From: Bradyrhizobium sp. SRS-191
GTDB lineage: Bacteria; Pseudomonadota; Alphaproteobacteria; Rhizobiales; Xanthobacteraceae
Assembly (NCBI RefSeq): GCF_024586915.1
Contig: NZ_JANBVS010000026.1
Span: 29,627-93,626, forward strand
Direction of reading: 5' to 3'
Length of the DNA: 64,000 bases
Part shown: piece by piece, positions 1 to 9,085 of the stretch
How positions within the stretch are numbered: the first letter of the stretch is position 1
Layout: each line of letters opens with the position of its first letter
Translations under genes and position numbers: made by a program
The notes under the pieces: generated by a model
Seen by the model: the letters and a program-made list of their open reading frames with translations, nothing else
What the model was told of the DNA's origin: nothing
Database searches by the model: none

Positions 1-1615
1 AGCTGTGGCCGAGCATGTCGTTGATGTGCTGGAAGGCATCGAGGCCGATCACCAGCAGTACGACCCGATCGGCGGCGCCATCCGCCGTCTCGATCATGGC
101 CGCGAGCTCGGTCTGCAGCGTGTTGCGGTTGATCAGCGCGGTCAGCGTGTCATGCTCGGCGAGATAACGAATACGTTCGGCCTCGCGCTTGCGCAGCGAG
201 ATATCGCGCAGGATCACGCCATATTGCAGGCCGTCGGCGCCGTGCCAGGCCGAGAAGCTCGCCTCGACCGGAAACACCTCGCCGTCCTTGCGGCGGCCGT
301 CGAACTCGACGCTGGCTCCGCCGGGCAGCAGGGTGGCCGGCAGCGCCGCCTCTTCCCGCGGGAAGAGGTCGTCGGCCGCGCAATCCGCGCGCAGGCGCGC
401 GAAGGGCTGGCCGATGATCTCGTCGGCGCCGTAGCCGAAGATTGCGACCGCACCGGGATTCCACACCGTGATCCGCTGGTGCTGGTCGGTGCACACCAGG
501 CCGTCGCCGATCGACATCGCGATCCGCTCGAAGCGGCTTTCGGCGACATGCCGCAGCAGGCCGCGGAAGTCGATCTCGTCGAGCGCGGTGGCGGTGAGAT
601 AGGCGACCAGCGCGATCTGCAGCAACGACGTGTCGAGCACCAGCGCGTAGCGGTCGTGCAGCACCAGCGCGATCGTCTCGATGCCGACGCCGATCAGCAC
701 GATCAGCAGGCCGCGCCTCGCCGCGGAAAGCCGCCGCCAGCTGGCCAGCATGACCACCACGATCAGCAGCAGGGCGGCGACGGTCGCAACCGTCGTGGTC
801 TTGAGCAAGGTGCGATGCTGCAGGATCGATTCCGCCGCCAGCGCCTGCAGCACGACGCCGGGCAGGACGCGCCCGTTCGGCACGCTGTAGTAGTCGCCGA
901 GCTCGATCGCGGTCGCGCCGACGATCACGCGCTTGTTCTTGATCGCGGCCAGCGCGTCCGGGTTGCCGCGGAGGACGTCGACATACGAGACTTTCGGCAG
1001 CGACGACGGATCGATGCCGTAGTCGATCAGGAATGAGCTGTCCTTGACCGCGCTGCTGCCGGCGAGGAAGGCTCCGAAGGACTGCACGAACGTCCTGTCA
1101 TGGCCGTATTCGCAATATTCGCCGAAGGCGTAGCTCCTGACGCGGCCGTCACGGGCGACCTCCACGTTTACGAGTGCGGACCACGCCAGCTGCTCGAATT
1201 GCGGCAGCGGCCGGTTGACGTGAATGGCCGTTCCCTGCTGCGTCCCGTTGAGCTGCCTGAAGGCGGGCAGGACGACCGCGCCCTTGGCATTCTGTAGCGC
1301 GTCCTGGAAGGCCCGGTCGCCCGCCGCGTCCGAGGGCGAGCTGAAGTCGACATCGAAGGCGACATCGCGAACGCCGGCGCGCTGCAGCTGGTCGAGGAGG
1401 CGGGCATGGGTGGTGCGTGGCCACGGCCAGATGCCGAGGGCCTCGATCGAGCCGGGGTCGATCGTCACGACCGCGATCTCGCCGCTCGCAGGATGCTTGT
1501 TCAGCCGAAAGCGCAGATCGACGAGCGCGTTGCCGAGCAGCTCGTTGCAGCCGGACAGGCCCACCGTGAGCAGCGCAACGACGACCAGAATATGCGGCAT
1601 GAACCGCCTGAACAT
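1..1615 (-). CDS. CHASE2-PAS-GGDEF signalling protein (C-terminus cut by window edge)
   Basis: Membrane-bound sensor and probable diguanylate cyclase (makes c-di-GMP). The frame is open from an ATG at 1615, preceded by a GGGAGGGGG ribosome site, through the left edge. The N-terminus has one hydrophobic segment (HILVVVALLTVGLSGC), then a CHASE2-type extracytoplasmic domain with the usual pattern of Asp/Arg-rich strands and 'WPWPR', then a cluster of short hydrophobic helices, a PAS domain (around 'VWNPGAVAIFGYGADEIIG'), and the beginning of a GGDEF domain recognisable from 'AEHDTLTALINRN' and 'FQHINDMLGH'. The GGDEF signature itself and any EAL domain lie outside the window, so catalytic competence cannot be judged. 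It lies downstream of the FecR gene on the same strand, a pairing often seen for FecR and CHASE2 proteins. Confidence 0.85.
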   Translation of the reverse strand, partial: MFRRFMPHILVVVALLTVGLSGCNELLGNALVDLRFRLNKHPASGEIAVVTIDPGSIEALGIWPWPRTTHARLLDQLQRAGVRDVAFDVDFSSPSDAAGDRAFQDALQNAKGAVVLPAFRQLNGTQQGTAIHVNRPLPQFEQLAWSALVNVEVARDGRVRSYAFGEYCEYGHDRTFVQSFGAFLAGSSAVKDSSFLIDYGIDPSSLPKVSYVDVLRGNPDALAAIKNKRVIVGATAIELGDYYSVPNGRVLPGVVLQALAAESILQHRTLLKTTTVATVAALLLIVVVMLASWRRLSAARRGLLIVLIGVGIETIALVLHDRYALVLDTSLLQIALVAYLTATALDEIDFRGLLRHVAESRFERIAMSIGDGLVCTDQHQRITVWNPGAVAIFGYGADEIIGQPFARLRADCAADDLFPREEAALPATLLPGGASVEFDGRRKDGEVFPVEASFSAWHGADGLQYGVILRDISLRKREAERIRYLAEHDTLTALINRNTLQTELAAMIETADGAADRVVLLVIGLDAFQHINDMLGHS

Positions 1616-1764
1616 GCCCCCTCCCGCCTGTTCGCGGACGGGCTTGTCGTCCCGTGTCCGCGATCCCGGATTCATTGTTGTCTCCCCACCTCCAGGGCGT
1701 GCATTCGTCCTGGGAGTTCTGCTTGCATCACGACGATGGCATCCCCGGCAGCGGACGCATCGCT

Positions 1765-3033
1765 TCAGTTCTTGTTGTGACCGTAAGCGTAGGCATTGCC
1801 GTTACCGCTATTGCCATTGCCGTTGTTGCCGTGGCCGCTGCTGCCGTTCCCACTGTTCCCGCGACCGTTGCTGTTGTCGCTATTTCCACGACCGTTGCCA
1901 TTGCCGCTGTTGCCGTTCCCGCTATCGTTGCTGCCGTGGCTGCTTCCGTTTCCTCGTCCGCCGCCGTTGCCGCCACTGTCGCCAGCGCTGTTGCCGTTCC
2001 CACTGTTCGTCGCGTTGGCGCTGGCGGAGCCGCTTGGCGAGCCGACCGCCGCGGTCAAGGCGGCGGCAAACGAGGAATCTCCCGCGGTGCCGCCCGTGGT
2101 CGGCGAGTTGCCTGCCGCGTTGCCGCTATTGCCTCTCGCGTCGGTCCAGGCGGTGCTTCGTCCTGCGCCGTTGGCCGCGGCGTTTGCGCCATGCGCGAGG
2201 CCGCGCGTCGCCTTGTTGATGTTGAGATTGACCTCGCCGATCGAACTGGAGATCCGGACCACGTTCGGCCGCGCCGCGACGGACGTCGTCGCGGAGCGTT
2301 GCGGTGCCAAGGCGACGGACCGCATCGAGCCGGCATTGCCGTTGAGCGCGTGGATCACGCTGCCCTTGGCCTCGCGCGGCGCATGCAGGCCATCGCGCGG
2401 CACCGGAACCCGGTCGAGCGTCGGGGTGCGCGGACGGCCCTGCTCGATCGGCATGAAGGTGCCGCTGCCGGAGAGGTTGAGGCCCGACCGGCCGTTGGCG
2501 AATGCGGTCGCTGCCTGGCCGGGCAGCACCTGGGCGATCTGTCCACTCTTGAAGTCGGAGACCTGCACCTGGCCGCGGCTGACCTCGACCTTGGCGGTGC
2601 GGCCCGAGATCGTGACGCTGAACTGCGTGCCCTTCACGACGGCGGCGAGATAAGGCGTCTCGACCTCGAAATGCTGCACGTTGCGCTTCTCGACATCGAG
2701 CAGGATCGAGCCGGCGCGCTGCAGGATCGTGGTCGCCATGCCGTCCTTGGCGGCGGCGGGGAGGCCGACCTCCGAGTTCGGCGCGATCATCATCGTCTCG
2801 GCGCCGCGCGTCAGGCGCACGCGTCCGTTCGGACCGGTGCGGATGGTGTCGCCCGGCTTGAGGGCGTCCTCGCGGCCGAGCGAAACCTGCGCCGCCCCCT
2901 GCGTGGCGACCCAGACCTCACCGGATGATTTGCTCACCAGCCACGGCTCACCGTCCGCGGCGAAAGCAACCGGCGTCGCGCCGAAGAGGCACGCGGCGAT
3001 CAGTCCCGATCTCAGGAGGCGCTTGGATGACAT
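1765..3033 (-). CDS. FecR-domain periplasmic protein with Gly/Asn-rich tail
   Basis: 422 aa. Residues 1-25 form a signal peptide (RSGLIAACLFGATPVAFA). Residues about 35-190 match a FecR domain (beta-rich, 'GDTIRTGPNGRVRL', 'FEVETPYLAAVVKGTQF'), the type found in free periplasmic proteins rather than in FecI anti-sigma factors, since no anti-sigma N-terminus or transmembrane helix is present. The region after residue 290 is low-complexity Ser/Gly/Asn and ends in short G-N-G/S-N repeats. Probably binds or organises an envelope polymer; the role is inferred only from the fold and from its neighbours, the CHASE2 cyclase downstream and the divergent TpsB transporter. Confidence 0.8.
   Translation of the reverse strand: MSSKRLLRSGLIAACLFGATPVAFAADGEPWLVSKSSGEVWVATQGAAQVSLGREDALKPGDTIRTGPNGRVRLTRGAETMMIAPNSEVGLPAAAKDGMATTILQRAGSILLDVEKRNVQHFEVETPYLAAVVKGTQFSVTISGRTAKVEVSRGQVQVSDFKSGQIAQVLPGQAATAFANGRSGLNLSGSGTFMPIEQGRPRTPTLDRVPVPRDGLHAPREAKGSVIHALNGNAGSMRSVALAPQRSATTSVAARPNVVRISSSIGEVNLNINKATRGLAHGANAAANGAGRSTAWTDARGNSGNAAGNSPTTGGTAGDSSFAAALTAAVGSPSGSASANATNSGNGNSAGDSGGNGGGRGNGSSHGSNDSGNGNSGNGNGRGNSDNSNGRGNSGNGSSGHGNNGNGNSGNGNAYAYGHNKN
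1790..2010 (-). repeat. Coding low-complexity repeat (Gly-Asn-Ser tract)
   Basis: The 3' end of the FecR gene consists of degenerate 6- to 9-bp units reading as GN, GNS, GNG and GRGNS on the minus strand. Such tracts change length by slippage and are also prone to misassembly. Confidence 0.7.
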
Positions 3034-3160
3034 GGCACGAACTCGCGTCGTTGGCAGCCTTTGAAACTAATCCAAATGTTTCAAGAGACCCTTAGGAGTT
3101 GCAGCGGTGTTTCCTTCACGCGTTTACGCTTCATTGACCTTAACAAATTAAGAACGAACC

Positions 3161-4957
3161 ATGGGTCGCCGTTGTGTCGGAAGCGTTGGGAGGTCTGCGG
3201 AGCGGCGCGCCGAGGCGATCGCGCCGCATGGCGTGCGCCTGCGTCACCGCGTCATCGCTGCGGCCGGTGTCTCCCTGGCGGCGGCCCTGGTCACGAGCGG
3301 CGTCCATGCGCAGCAGGTCAGCCAGCCGGGCTTCGATCCGCGTCAGACCGAGAAGTATTTCGACGAGCAGTCGCGTTCGCCGCAGCCGGCGCCGTCGCGC
3401 CCGCGCGCGCCTCAGTTCAGCACGCAGGGTGGGGGCGATCATAAGCCTTTGTTCACCATGCGCGGCGTCATCCTGACGGGAACCTCGGCACTCCCAGCCG
3501 AGCAGCTCGCCGCGACCTATCAGCCGTATATCGGCAAGCCGGTCTCGCAGGCCGACCTCGCCGCGATCGCATCAGCGATCAGCGATCAGTACCGCGCCGC
3601 CGGGTTCCATCTCAGCCGGGCGATCATTCCGCCGCAGGACATCAGCAACGGCCGGGTGCGGATCCAGGTCATCGAAGGCAGCATCACCGAGGTGACGCTG
3701 AAGGGCGAGGGCGCGGAGGAGTTCGGCATCCGGCCGATGCTCGGCCCGGTGCTCGCCGAGCAGCCGTCGCGGCTTGCGACGCTCGAGCGTCAGCTGCTGC
3801 TGATCAACAGCCGCGGCGGCGTGCGCCTGGTCGATTCCGCGCTGGAGGAGATCGGCGGAGCCACCGGCCGCTTCCGCCTCGTGCTCGAGCTCAAGACCTG
3901 GCACGTCTACGGCTTTACGGGGCTGGACAATCTGGGCTCGTCGACCGTCGGTCCCTGGCAAAGCTACGCCACGGCGGCGTTCAACTCCTATCTGTTGCCG
4001 GGCGACACGCTCACCGCCAATCTGTCGACCACCCCCGGCGATCCGCGCCAGCTGGTGTTCGGACGCCTGTCCTACGACGTGCCGGTCGGCACCGATGGTG
4101 TCCATGTCGGCGCGTCGGCGCTGTATAGCGAGGTGCGGCCGGGCGACATCAGGCGGCGCTTCAACGACAACACCGTCACCGAGACGGTCGAGCTTCGCGG
4201 CGGCTTCGCGCCGATCCAGTCGCAGTCCGCCTCGTTGAACCTGACGGTCGCCGCGGCCTTCAGCGATGTCACCGAGCGCGACGTGTTCGGCATCTGGTAT
4301 CGCGACCGCATCCGGACGCTGACCTTCACCGGCGATTATCGCTGGAAGGATGAGCTCGGCGGCGACAGCTATCTGACCCTGGCCTACCGGCAGGGGCTCA
4401 ACGGCTTCGGGGCGACACCGGCCGGCGATATCCTGGCCTCGCGCCCCGACGCATCGCCGAGCTTCTCCGTCGTCAACGGCTGGTTCACGCGCTACCAGAC
4501 GTTGTCGGATGCTTGGTCGCTGAAGATCGCCGCCGCCGGCCAGCTCGCATCGGGGCCACTGTACAATTCGCAGCAATTCTATCTCGGCGGCCTGTCCTAT
4601 GGCCGCGGCTATGGCAGCGCCGAGCTCAGCGGCGACAATGCCGTCGCCGGCACGTTCGAGGTCCGCTTCGAGCAGAAGCCGGACTGGACCTACCTGAAGA
4701 GCTATCAGCTCTACGGCTTCTTCGATGCCGGGCTGGCCTGGAACTATGGCTTCCGCCCCTCGGACGGCGTGGCGCTGACCTCGGCCGGCGGCGGCGTCCG
4801 TTTCACCTTCCCGAACGACTGGCGAGCGGATCTCGGCGTCGCCGTCCCGCTCGGCTACCGCGCCCCCGACAACACGCAGCGCAGCGCGCGCTTCCTGCTG
4901 TCGCTGTCGAGCGTGCTCAAGCTGTGCCCGCAACGCGGGCAGGGGCCGTGCATCTGA
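3161..4957 (+). CDS. TpsB/ShlB-family outer-membrane transporter (two-partner secretion)
   Basis: 598 aa, the normal length for a ShlB/FhaC-type transporter. A long N-terminal stretch with a hydrophobic core and 'VHAQQ' cleavage site (about residue 51) is followed by a POTRA_2 domain (about residues 100-180, 'MRGVILTGTSALPAEQL' and 'GRVRIQVIEGSITEV') and a 16-strand barrel domain to the C-terminus. The start at 3161 has only a weak ribosome site but no better in-frame ATG exists. TpsB proteins export a large TpsA exoprotein; no TpsA gene lies within the window on either side. The terminal 'LCPQRGQGPCI' replaces the usual C-terminal aromatic residue. Divergent from the FecR gene, with about 127 bp between. 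Confidence 0.85.
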   Translation: MGRRCVGSVGRSAERRAEAIAPHGVRLRHRVIAAAGVSLAAALVTSGVHAQQVSQPGFDPRQTEKYFDEQSRSPQPAPSRPRAPQFSTQGGGDHKPLFTMRGVILTGTSALPAEQLAATYQPYIGKPVSQADLAAIASAISDQYRAAGFHLSRAIIPPQDISNGRVRIQVIEGSITEVTLKGEGAEEFGIRPMLGPVLAEQPSRLATLERQLLLINSRGGVRLVDSALEEIGGATGRFRLVLELKTWHVYGFTGLDNLGSSTVGPWQSYATAAFNSYLLPGDTLTANLSTTPGDPRQLVFGRLSYDVPVGTDGVHVGASALYSEVRPGDIRRRFNDNTVTETVELRGGFAPIQSQSASLNLTVAAAFSDVTERDVFGIWYRDRIRTLTFTGDYRWKDELGGDSYLTLAYRQGLNGFGATPAGDILASRPDASPSFSVVNGWFTRYQTLSDAWSLKIAAAGQLASGPLYNSQQFYLGGLSYGRGYGSAELSGDNAVAGTFEVRFEQKPDWTYLKSYQLYGFFDAGLAWNYGFRPSDGVALTSAGGGVRFTFPNDWRADLGVAVPLGYRAPDNTQRSARFLLSLSSVLKLCPQRGQGPCI

Positions 4958-5064
4958 GAGAGGGGCGGCGGCGGCAGCAAGGATCCGTTTCTTCCATAGA
5001 CGGCCTTTGATTTGTACACGGAAGCAATATCTGGCAAGCTATCGCAGAACGTGAGGCCGCCGTT

Positions 5065-5412
5065 ATGAACACGCTCACTTTTGATGAATATTGGCTCGGC
5101 TATCTTGCTGGCCATGCCCGTCAACTCACTCGAGTTTTCCATTATTACGGGCTGTTTTTCGGGCAGCTGCTTGGCCTCTTGTTGTCATTTTACATTGCTT
5201 GGTGGCTGGCGCTTGTCGTTTGCCCGTTGAGCTACATGATTGCTTATTTCAGTCATGAGTTCGTTGAGGGCAACAGTAACAAGCCCTATGCGACAAGACC
5301 AATTTGGAGTGTCGTAAGTTTTTTTCGAATGCTTGCGCTTGAGCTCACAGGACGACTAAATACCCAAATCGTTCGGTTGACGCCTGCGCATTTTGCGGCG
5401 GAGCACCCGTGA
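5065..5412 (+). CDS. DUF962 / Mpo1-like small membrane protein
   Basis: 115 aa. Shows the DUF962 pattern: 'FDEYWLGYLAGHARQLTRVFHYYGLFFGQ' at the N-terminus (in two parts around conserved His18 and His26), two hydrophobic helices, then 'YFSHEFVEGNS' and 'PIWSVVSFFRMLALELTGRL'. The eukaryotic relative Mpo1 is a dioxygenase of fatty-acid alpha-oxidation; whether the short bacterial members have that activity is not established. A GTGAGG ribosome site precedes the ATG. Overlaps the next gene by 4 bp. The two genes are clearly richer in A+T than their surroundings, which suggests acquisition. Confidence 0.75.
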   Translation: MNTLTFDEYWLGYLAGHARQLTRVFHYYGLFFGQLLGLLLSFYIAWWLALVVCPLSYMIAYFSHEFVEGNSNKPYATRPIWSVVSFFRMLALELTGRLNTQIVRLTPAHFAAEHP

Positions 5413-5834
5413 CGCAGCTGATCGCATTGCTCGTGGGGGCGTTTCTTGCGGTCGCAATTGCATTTCATTTTTACTGGGGGATTGGGGGCCAGTACGGTTG
5501 GAATGTCGCTGTGCCGCAGCGTGAGGACGAGACCCCGCTATTTGAGCCAACGGCTACCGCTACGCTGGCGGTGGCAGCCGCCCTTTCTGTCGTACTCGTT
5601 GCGCTGGTCGTCTATGTCATGCGCGTCAATGTGCAGCTACCACGTAGCCTGCTTCGATCGGTCATGGCTTTGTTCGGGGTAATATTCTTAGGGCGTGGAT
5701 TGAGTTGGCACCCCTACATCGGACTATTCAAGGCGGTCCGCACGACGAACTTCGCCCGCAATGACACTCGCTTCTACAGCCCTGGCTGCATCGCCGCTGG
5801 GGTCGGCTTTCTCGTTCTGGCTTGGGAAGGCTGA
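5409..5834 (+). CDS. DUF3995 integral membrane protein
   Basis: 141 aa, four predicted membrane helices. The start is GTG, overlapping the stop of the DUF962 gene (GTGA), so the two are translationally coupled. The pattern 'AFHFYWGIGGQYGWNVAVP' near residue 20 and 'RGLSWHPY' near residue 98 agree with the DUF3995 family, whose function is unknown. Confidence 0.65.
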   Translation: MTQLIALLVGAFLAVAIAFHFYWGIGGQYGWNVAVPQREDETPLFEPTATATLAVAAALSVVLVALVVYVMRVNVQLPRSLLRSVMALFGVIFLGRGLSWHPYIGLFKAVRTTNFARNDTRFYSPGCIAAGVGFLVLAWEG

Positions 5835-5893
5835 AGGCCAGTCGGAATCGCCGTCGCTTTCGATGCCGGCTTGGGACAACGAGAGACGCCGCT

Positions 5894-7279
5894 ATGAGAA
5901 TGATTATTTTCACCGTCATGCTGCTCGGCGCCCTCCTTCGGCTCGGGCCAGCCACTGCCGAAGACGGCTTCCCAGCAGCGGAGTGGCAGCGCGTCAGCCC
6001 GGCGGAGTCGGGCTGGTCGGAGGCCGGATTGGCCGAGGCGCGCTCGTTTTCGGATCAGCTCCGCTCGAGCGCGGTCGTGATCGTTGAGCACGGAAAGGTG
6101 GTGGCCGAGTGGGGCGATACGACGAAGCCGATGGAGCTCGCGTCCATCCGCAAGAGCCTGCTCAGCGCCCTGATCGGCATCGCGGTGTCGGATCACCGGG
6201 TCAAGCTCGACAGCACGCTCGGCGAGCTCGGCATCGATGATCATCCGCCTGGCCTGAGCGAGATCGAGAAGGGCGCGACGGTGCGCGAACTCCTCGAAGC
6301 GCGTTCCGGAGTCTACCACGCGGCGCTGTATGAAACCCCGGACATGGCCAAGATGAGACCGCCGCGCGGGAGCCACCCGCCCGGCACCTTCTGGTACTAC
6401 AACAATTGGGACTTCAACGCGCTCGGCACGATCTACGAGCACGCAACCGGCACCGGCATCTTCGAGGCGCTCGACCAGAAACTCGCAAAGCCGATCGGCA
6501 TGCAGGACTACCGGCCACGGGATGGCAGCTACATCAGCGGCGAAGCATCGATCCACCCCGCTTATGCGATCCGCATGAGCGCACGGGATTTGGCGCGCTT
6601 TGCGCTTCTCTATCTTCACAAGGGAGATTGGGCCGGACGGCAGATCGTGCCGCAGGAGTGGGTGGAAGAGAGCACGCGCAGCTATTCGACGGCGACGTTC
6701 GGGTTTGGCTATGGCTATCTGTGGTGGATCGGCTTTATGGGCGGCGCCATGGCGCCGACGGTGACTTTGCCCGAGGGCAGCTTTTTGGCCCAAGGTGCAG
6801 GCGGTCAATTCGCCCTGGTCGTGCCCGCACTCGACCTGATCGTGGTGCATCGCGTCGACCGCGACACGCCCTATACCGAGCCATCCATGCGGAGCATGGG
6901 CAGACTGTTCTGGCTGATCCTCAAGGCTGGCGGCTACGATCCCGGGCCCGACGCCTCGCTCCGCGCAGCGACAGGCGAACGCCCGGCAGGTGAGACCCTG
7001 GCCGCAACTTTCAAGGGCATGACGATCAGCTTCGGTGCCAAGCTCAGGAATGGTCCGTTCACGATGCGCTTCGAGCCCGACGGCCGGATGACCTATCCGC
7101 ACTGGGACGCGTCCCTTGGACCCGAAGCCGGGACATGGACGGTCGCGAACGACAAGCTCTGTCTCCTGGTCTCGGATGCCAGACGTCGCTGCTACTTTCC
7201 AGTGCTGAACGGTGATCGGATCGAACTGTTCGACCAGCTTGGTGTCATGCAGATCGCCGGGGTGGCGCTGCCTCAGTAA
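5894..7279 (+). CDS. Serine hydrolase, class C beta-lactamase fold
   Basis: 461 aa from ATG 5894, chosen because the signal peptide (IIFTVMLLGALLRLGPATA) starts there; an upstream in-frame start at 5822 would place a basic extension in front. The catalytic SxxK is S84-I-R-K87 and the YxN motif is in 'YYNNWDFN'. The typical 'ARDLARFALLYLHKGDW' and 'GQFALVVPALDLIVV' segments follow, and a C-terminal extension of about 90 residues may be a lipocalin-like domain. Family members are esterases or D-Ala-D-Ala peptidases; the substrate is unknown. Its last 47 coding bases are duplicated 3.3 kb downstream. Confidence 0.85.
   Translation: MRMIIFTVMLLGALLRLGPATAEDGFPAAEWQRVSPAESGWSEAGLAEARSFSDQLRSSAVVIVEHGKVVAEWGDTTKPMELASIRKSLLSALIGIAVSDHRVKLDSTLGELGIDDHPPGLSEIEKGATVRELLEARSGVYHAALYETPDMAKMRPPRGSHPPGTFWYYNNWDFNALGTIYEHATGTGIFEALDQKLAKPIGMQDYRPRDGSYISGEASIHPAYAIRMSARDLARFALLYLHKGDWAGRQIVPQEWVEESTRSYSTATFGFGYGYLWWIGFMGGAMAPTVTLPEGSFLAQGAGGQFALVVPALDLIVVHRVDRDTPYTEPSMRSMGRLFWLILKAGGYDPGPDASLRAATGERPAGETLAATFKGMTISFGAKLRNGPFTMRFEPDGRMTYPHWDASLGPEAGTWTVANDKLCLLVSDARRRCYFPVLNGDRIELFDQLGVMQIAGVALPQ
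7230..7276. repeat. 47-bp direct repeat, copy 1 (3' end of serine hydrolase gene)
   Basis: Ends just before the stop codon of the serine hydrolase gene. It matches 10503-10549 in the same orientation with 45 of 47 positions identical (the two differences are adjacent). Flanking sequences of the two copies do not match. Confidence 0.8.
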
Positions 7280-7550
7280 TCCTTCGGGCGTCCGCCGGCT
7301 TTCGTTCGGTTGTGAATTTCGAAAGCGGACATCTGCCGGCCGGGGCCGGCATTGATCATAAGGGGATCTGGTCCGACGAGGGCCGCCTGTACCGTTCGAC
7401 CACGCCGCATGCAAAAAGCGCAACGTCACGCCATGGTGAGTTATGGCAAACGGCTGGAGGGCTCCGGGCTGATTTGTGCCGATGACAAATCTCAATCGTT
7501 CTGCTACCTTAAGCTGCAGTTCATTGCGACGCCGCATTCAAGAGGCGAAA

Positions 7551-8885
7551 ATGACCGAAGCAGCACCAGCGAAGGGCAGTGATCGGGCACCAAGCACTGG
7601 CGCCGCGCATGATCCAGAAAAACAACCTGACAAGGCCGAAATAAACGCGAAAACCTTCAGTGTCGAAATTCCGGATAGTGCCGGACACAAGGGTACGATC
7701 ACAGTCAACGACAATGCTCCCATAGAGAGCATCATCATCACATACAGGGCTGCGCGCAATCTTGCTCATCATATCGCCAAGCGCGTGGTGAGGATAAACA
7801 AATTGGCGCCGCAAGAAGCGGTCCTCCTTCATAACGCGACAGAATTCGCGTCTCTCGGGGAATTGCGCGCCTTTCTAGCCATAAGAGACGACTTCGCGGC
7901 GCTATTCGATGCACTCCTCAAAGCGAAAGATCTTCTGCCGAAGCAAGAGGAGCCGCATCTAAAAACCTTAGTCGGAGAAATCGCGGCGGCGACCGCGCTC
8001 TTCAGCGGTCTGCTGAATACCGGACTTCAATTGTTCTCACTGTTTCGAACGGATCAGGATATCAAGAGCTTCAAAATCGACATTGAAGATCAGGTCTTTG
8101 CCGTCACGGTCGCGGGCCAACTCAAGCTGCTGTCCGAAGGAAAGTTCAAGGTTTTTCATTCGGCGACTGTACCCAGCCTGGCGACGGGGTCGGGCGTATT
8201 AAACAGCCTTCTACGTCTGGATGAAAAGCGAAGAGAGGTCGCTGAAGCCCTCGAAACACTCACCCGCGGGACTGCCAAGACGACGCCCTCGACAGACTCG
8301 AATGACTTGAAAGCCCAACTCGAGGCCTCGGCAATTCTGCAGCAGACATTAGCGCGGGCGCAACGACGTCTTGAACACGACAAGAGTGCTTCGGATCAAG
8401 CCGGCGCTGCTGATGACGGCAGAATAGATCCAGCCGTTACCCGCACTCAATTGATTGCCCGCATCACGAAAACCCTGGAGGCATTCGACGCCTTCAAGGA
8501 GGGATTGACCAAGGTCGACGACAAATCGGCAAGCAGCAGATTGTCACGGATACTTTCCGCGGAGAATTTGAGAGCTTGGCTGGACAAAGGCGCCTACATC
8601 CTGTGGGTCAAGCCCGTTGCGGCTGGCGGCATGTCGCACGCCAAGGTTTCGACAGGAAAGAGCGAGCTCTCCTACGGGGGTGGTGTTGTCGCCAGCTATG
8701 AAATCTTCAACGGGGACGGAGAGGTGGTTGAAGCCGATACCATTCCGCTCTACGGCGGAAAGGTCAGCGTGCCCGACCTTCCCTCTGTGACACTCGGCCT
8801 GGGGCCCTATGGTTTCAAGGACGGCAGTTTCGATGCCGACGGCGAAATTCCCGGCGAGATTCGCTATGGCGGCTTATTCGGCTAG
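7551..8885 (+). CDS. Unknown 444-aa protein with coiled-coil-prone centre
   Basis: Not recognised. The ATG at 7551 has an AGAGGCG ribosome site; the upstream in-frame ATG at 7476 has none. No signal peptide. The N-terminus is hydrophilic and charged; residues about 125-165 contain a weakly hydrophobic 'LVGEIAAATALFSGLLNTGLQLFSLF' stretch (read in two halves), followed by helical segments rich in Leu/Glu/Lys and a small C-terminal region of beta character ('YILWVKPVAAGG', then 'SYGGGVVASYEIFNGDGEVV') that resembles no family I can name. Base composition is more A+T-rich than the core genes. It sits alone between the two 47-bp repeats, upstream of a lipoprotein operon on the other strand. Confidence 0.7.
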   Translation: MTEAAPAKGSDRAPSTGAAHDPEKQPDKAEINAKTFSVEIPDSAGHKGTITVNDNAPIESIIITYRAARNLAHHIAKRVVRINKLAPQEAVLLHNATEFASLGELRAFLAIRDDFAALFDALLKAKDLLPKQEEPHLKTLVGEIAAATALFSGLLNTGLQLFSLFRTDQDIKSFKIDIEDQVFAVTVAGQLKLLSEGKFKVFHSATVPSLATGSGVLNSLLRLDEKRREVAEALETLTRGTAKTTPSTDSNDLKAQLEASAILQQTLARAQRRLEHDKSASDQAGAADDGRIDPAVTRTQLIARITKTLEAFDAFKEGLTKVDDKSASSRLSRILSAENLRAWLDKGAYILWVKPVAAGGMSHAKVSTGKSELSYGGGVVASYEIFNGDGEVVEADTIPLYGGKVSVPDLPSVTLGLGPYGFKDGSFDADGEIPGEIRYGGLFG

Positions 8886-8932
8886 CCGTCAGTCCTTGTG
8901 ATCCCGCGTTTCCGTGCGCTGCCGGGCCATTG

Positions 8933-9029
8933 GAGCATGATCCGGAAAAGTGGAAACCGGCGTTCCGAAAGGGCATGCTCAAACAAGGAGTCGGGTCATG
9001 ATGCGTTTCGCCGAAACGCATCATGATCT
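8933..9029. repeat. Dispersed palindromic repeat with perfect 15-bp hairpin
   Basis: The block begins GAGCATGATCCGGAAAAGTGG and ends its first half at GGCATGCTCAAACAA, a pattern widely dispersed in Rhizobiales intergenic DNA (from memory). Its second half is a perfect inverted repeat: 8996-9010 pairs with 9012-9026 around a single base. Lying just after the stop of the unknown 7551 gene, it may also act as an RNA 3' end. The rest of 8886-9085 holds no gene I can support. Confidence 0.7.
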
Positions 9030-9085
9030 CGGAAGACATGTGACTCGGCCGCGCACTCGAAATCGCTTGCTTCGACGCAGGACGT

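Noticed and set aside
5..1036. Long plus-strand open frame of 343 codons at the left edge
   Set aside because: It is the antisense shadow of the CHASE2-PAS-GGDEF gene: Arg/Asp/Gln-rich, no family features, while the minus strand reads perfectly as known domains.
3061..3160. TTAA...TTAA pair in the FecR/TpsB divergent region as a CtrA site
   Set aside because: The two half-sites are four bases apart rather than seven, so it does not fit the CtrA consensus.
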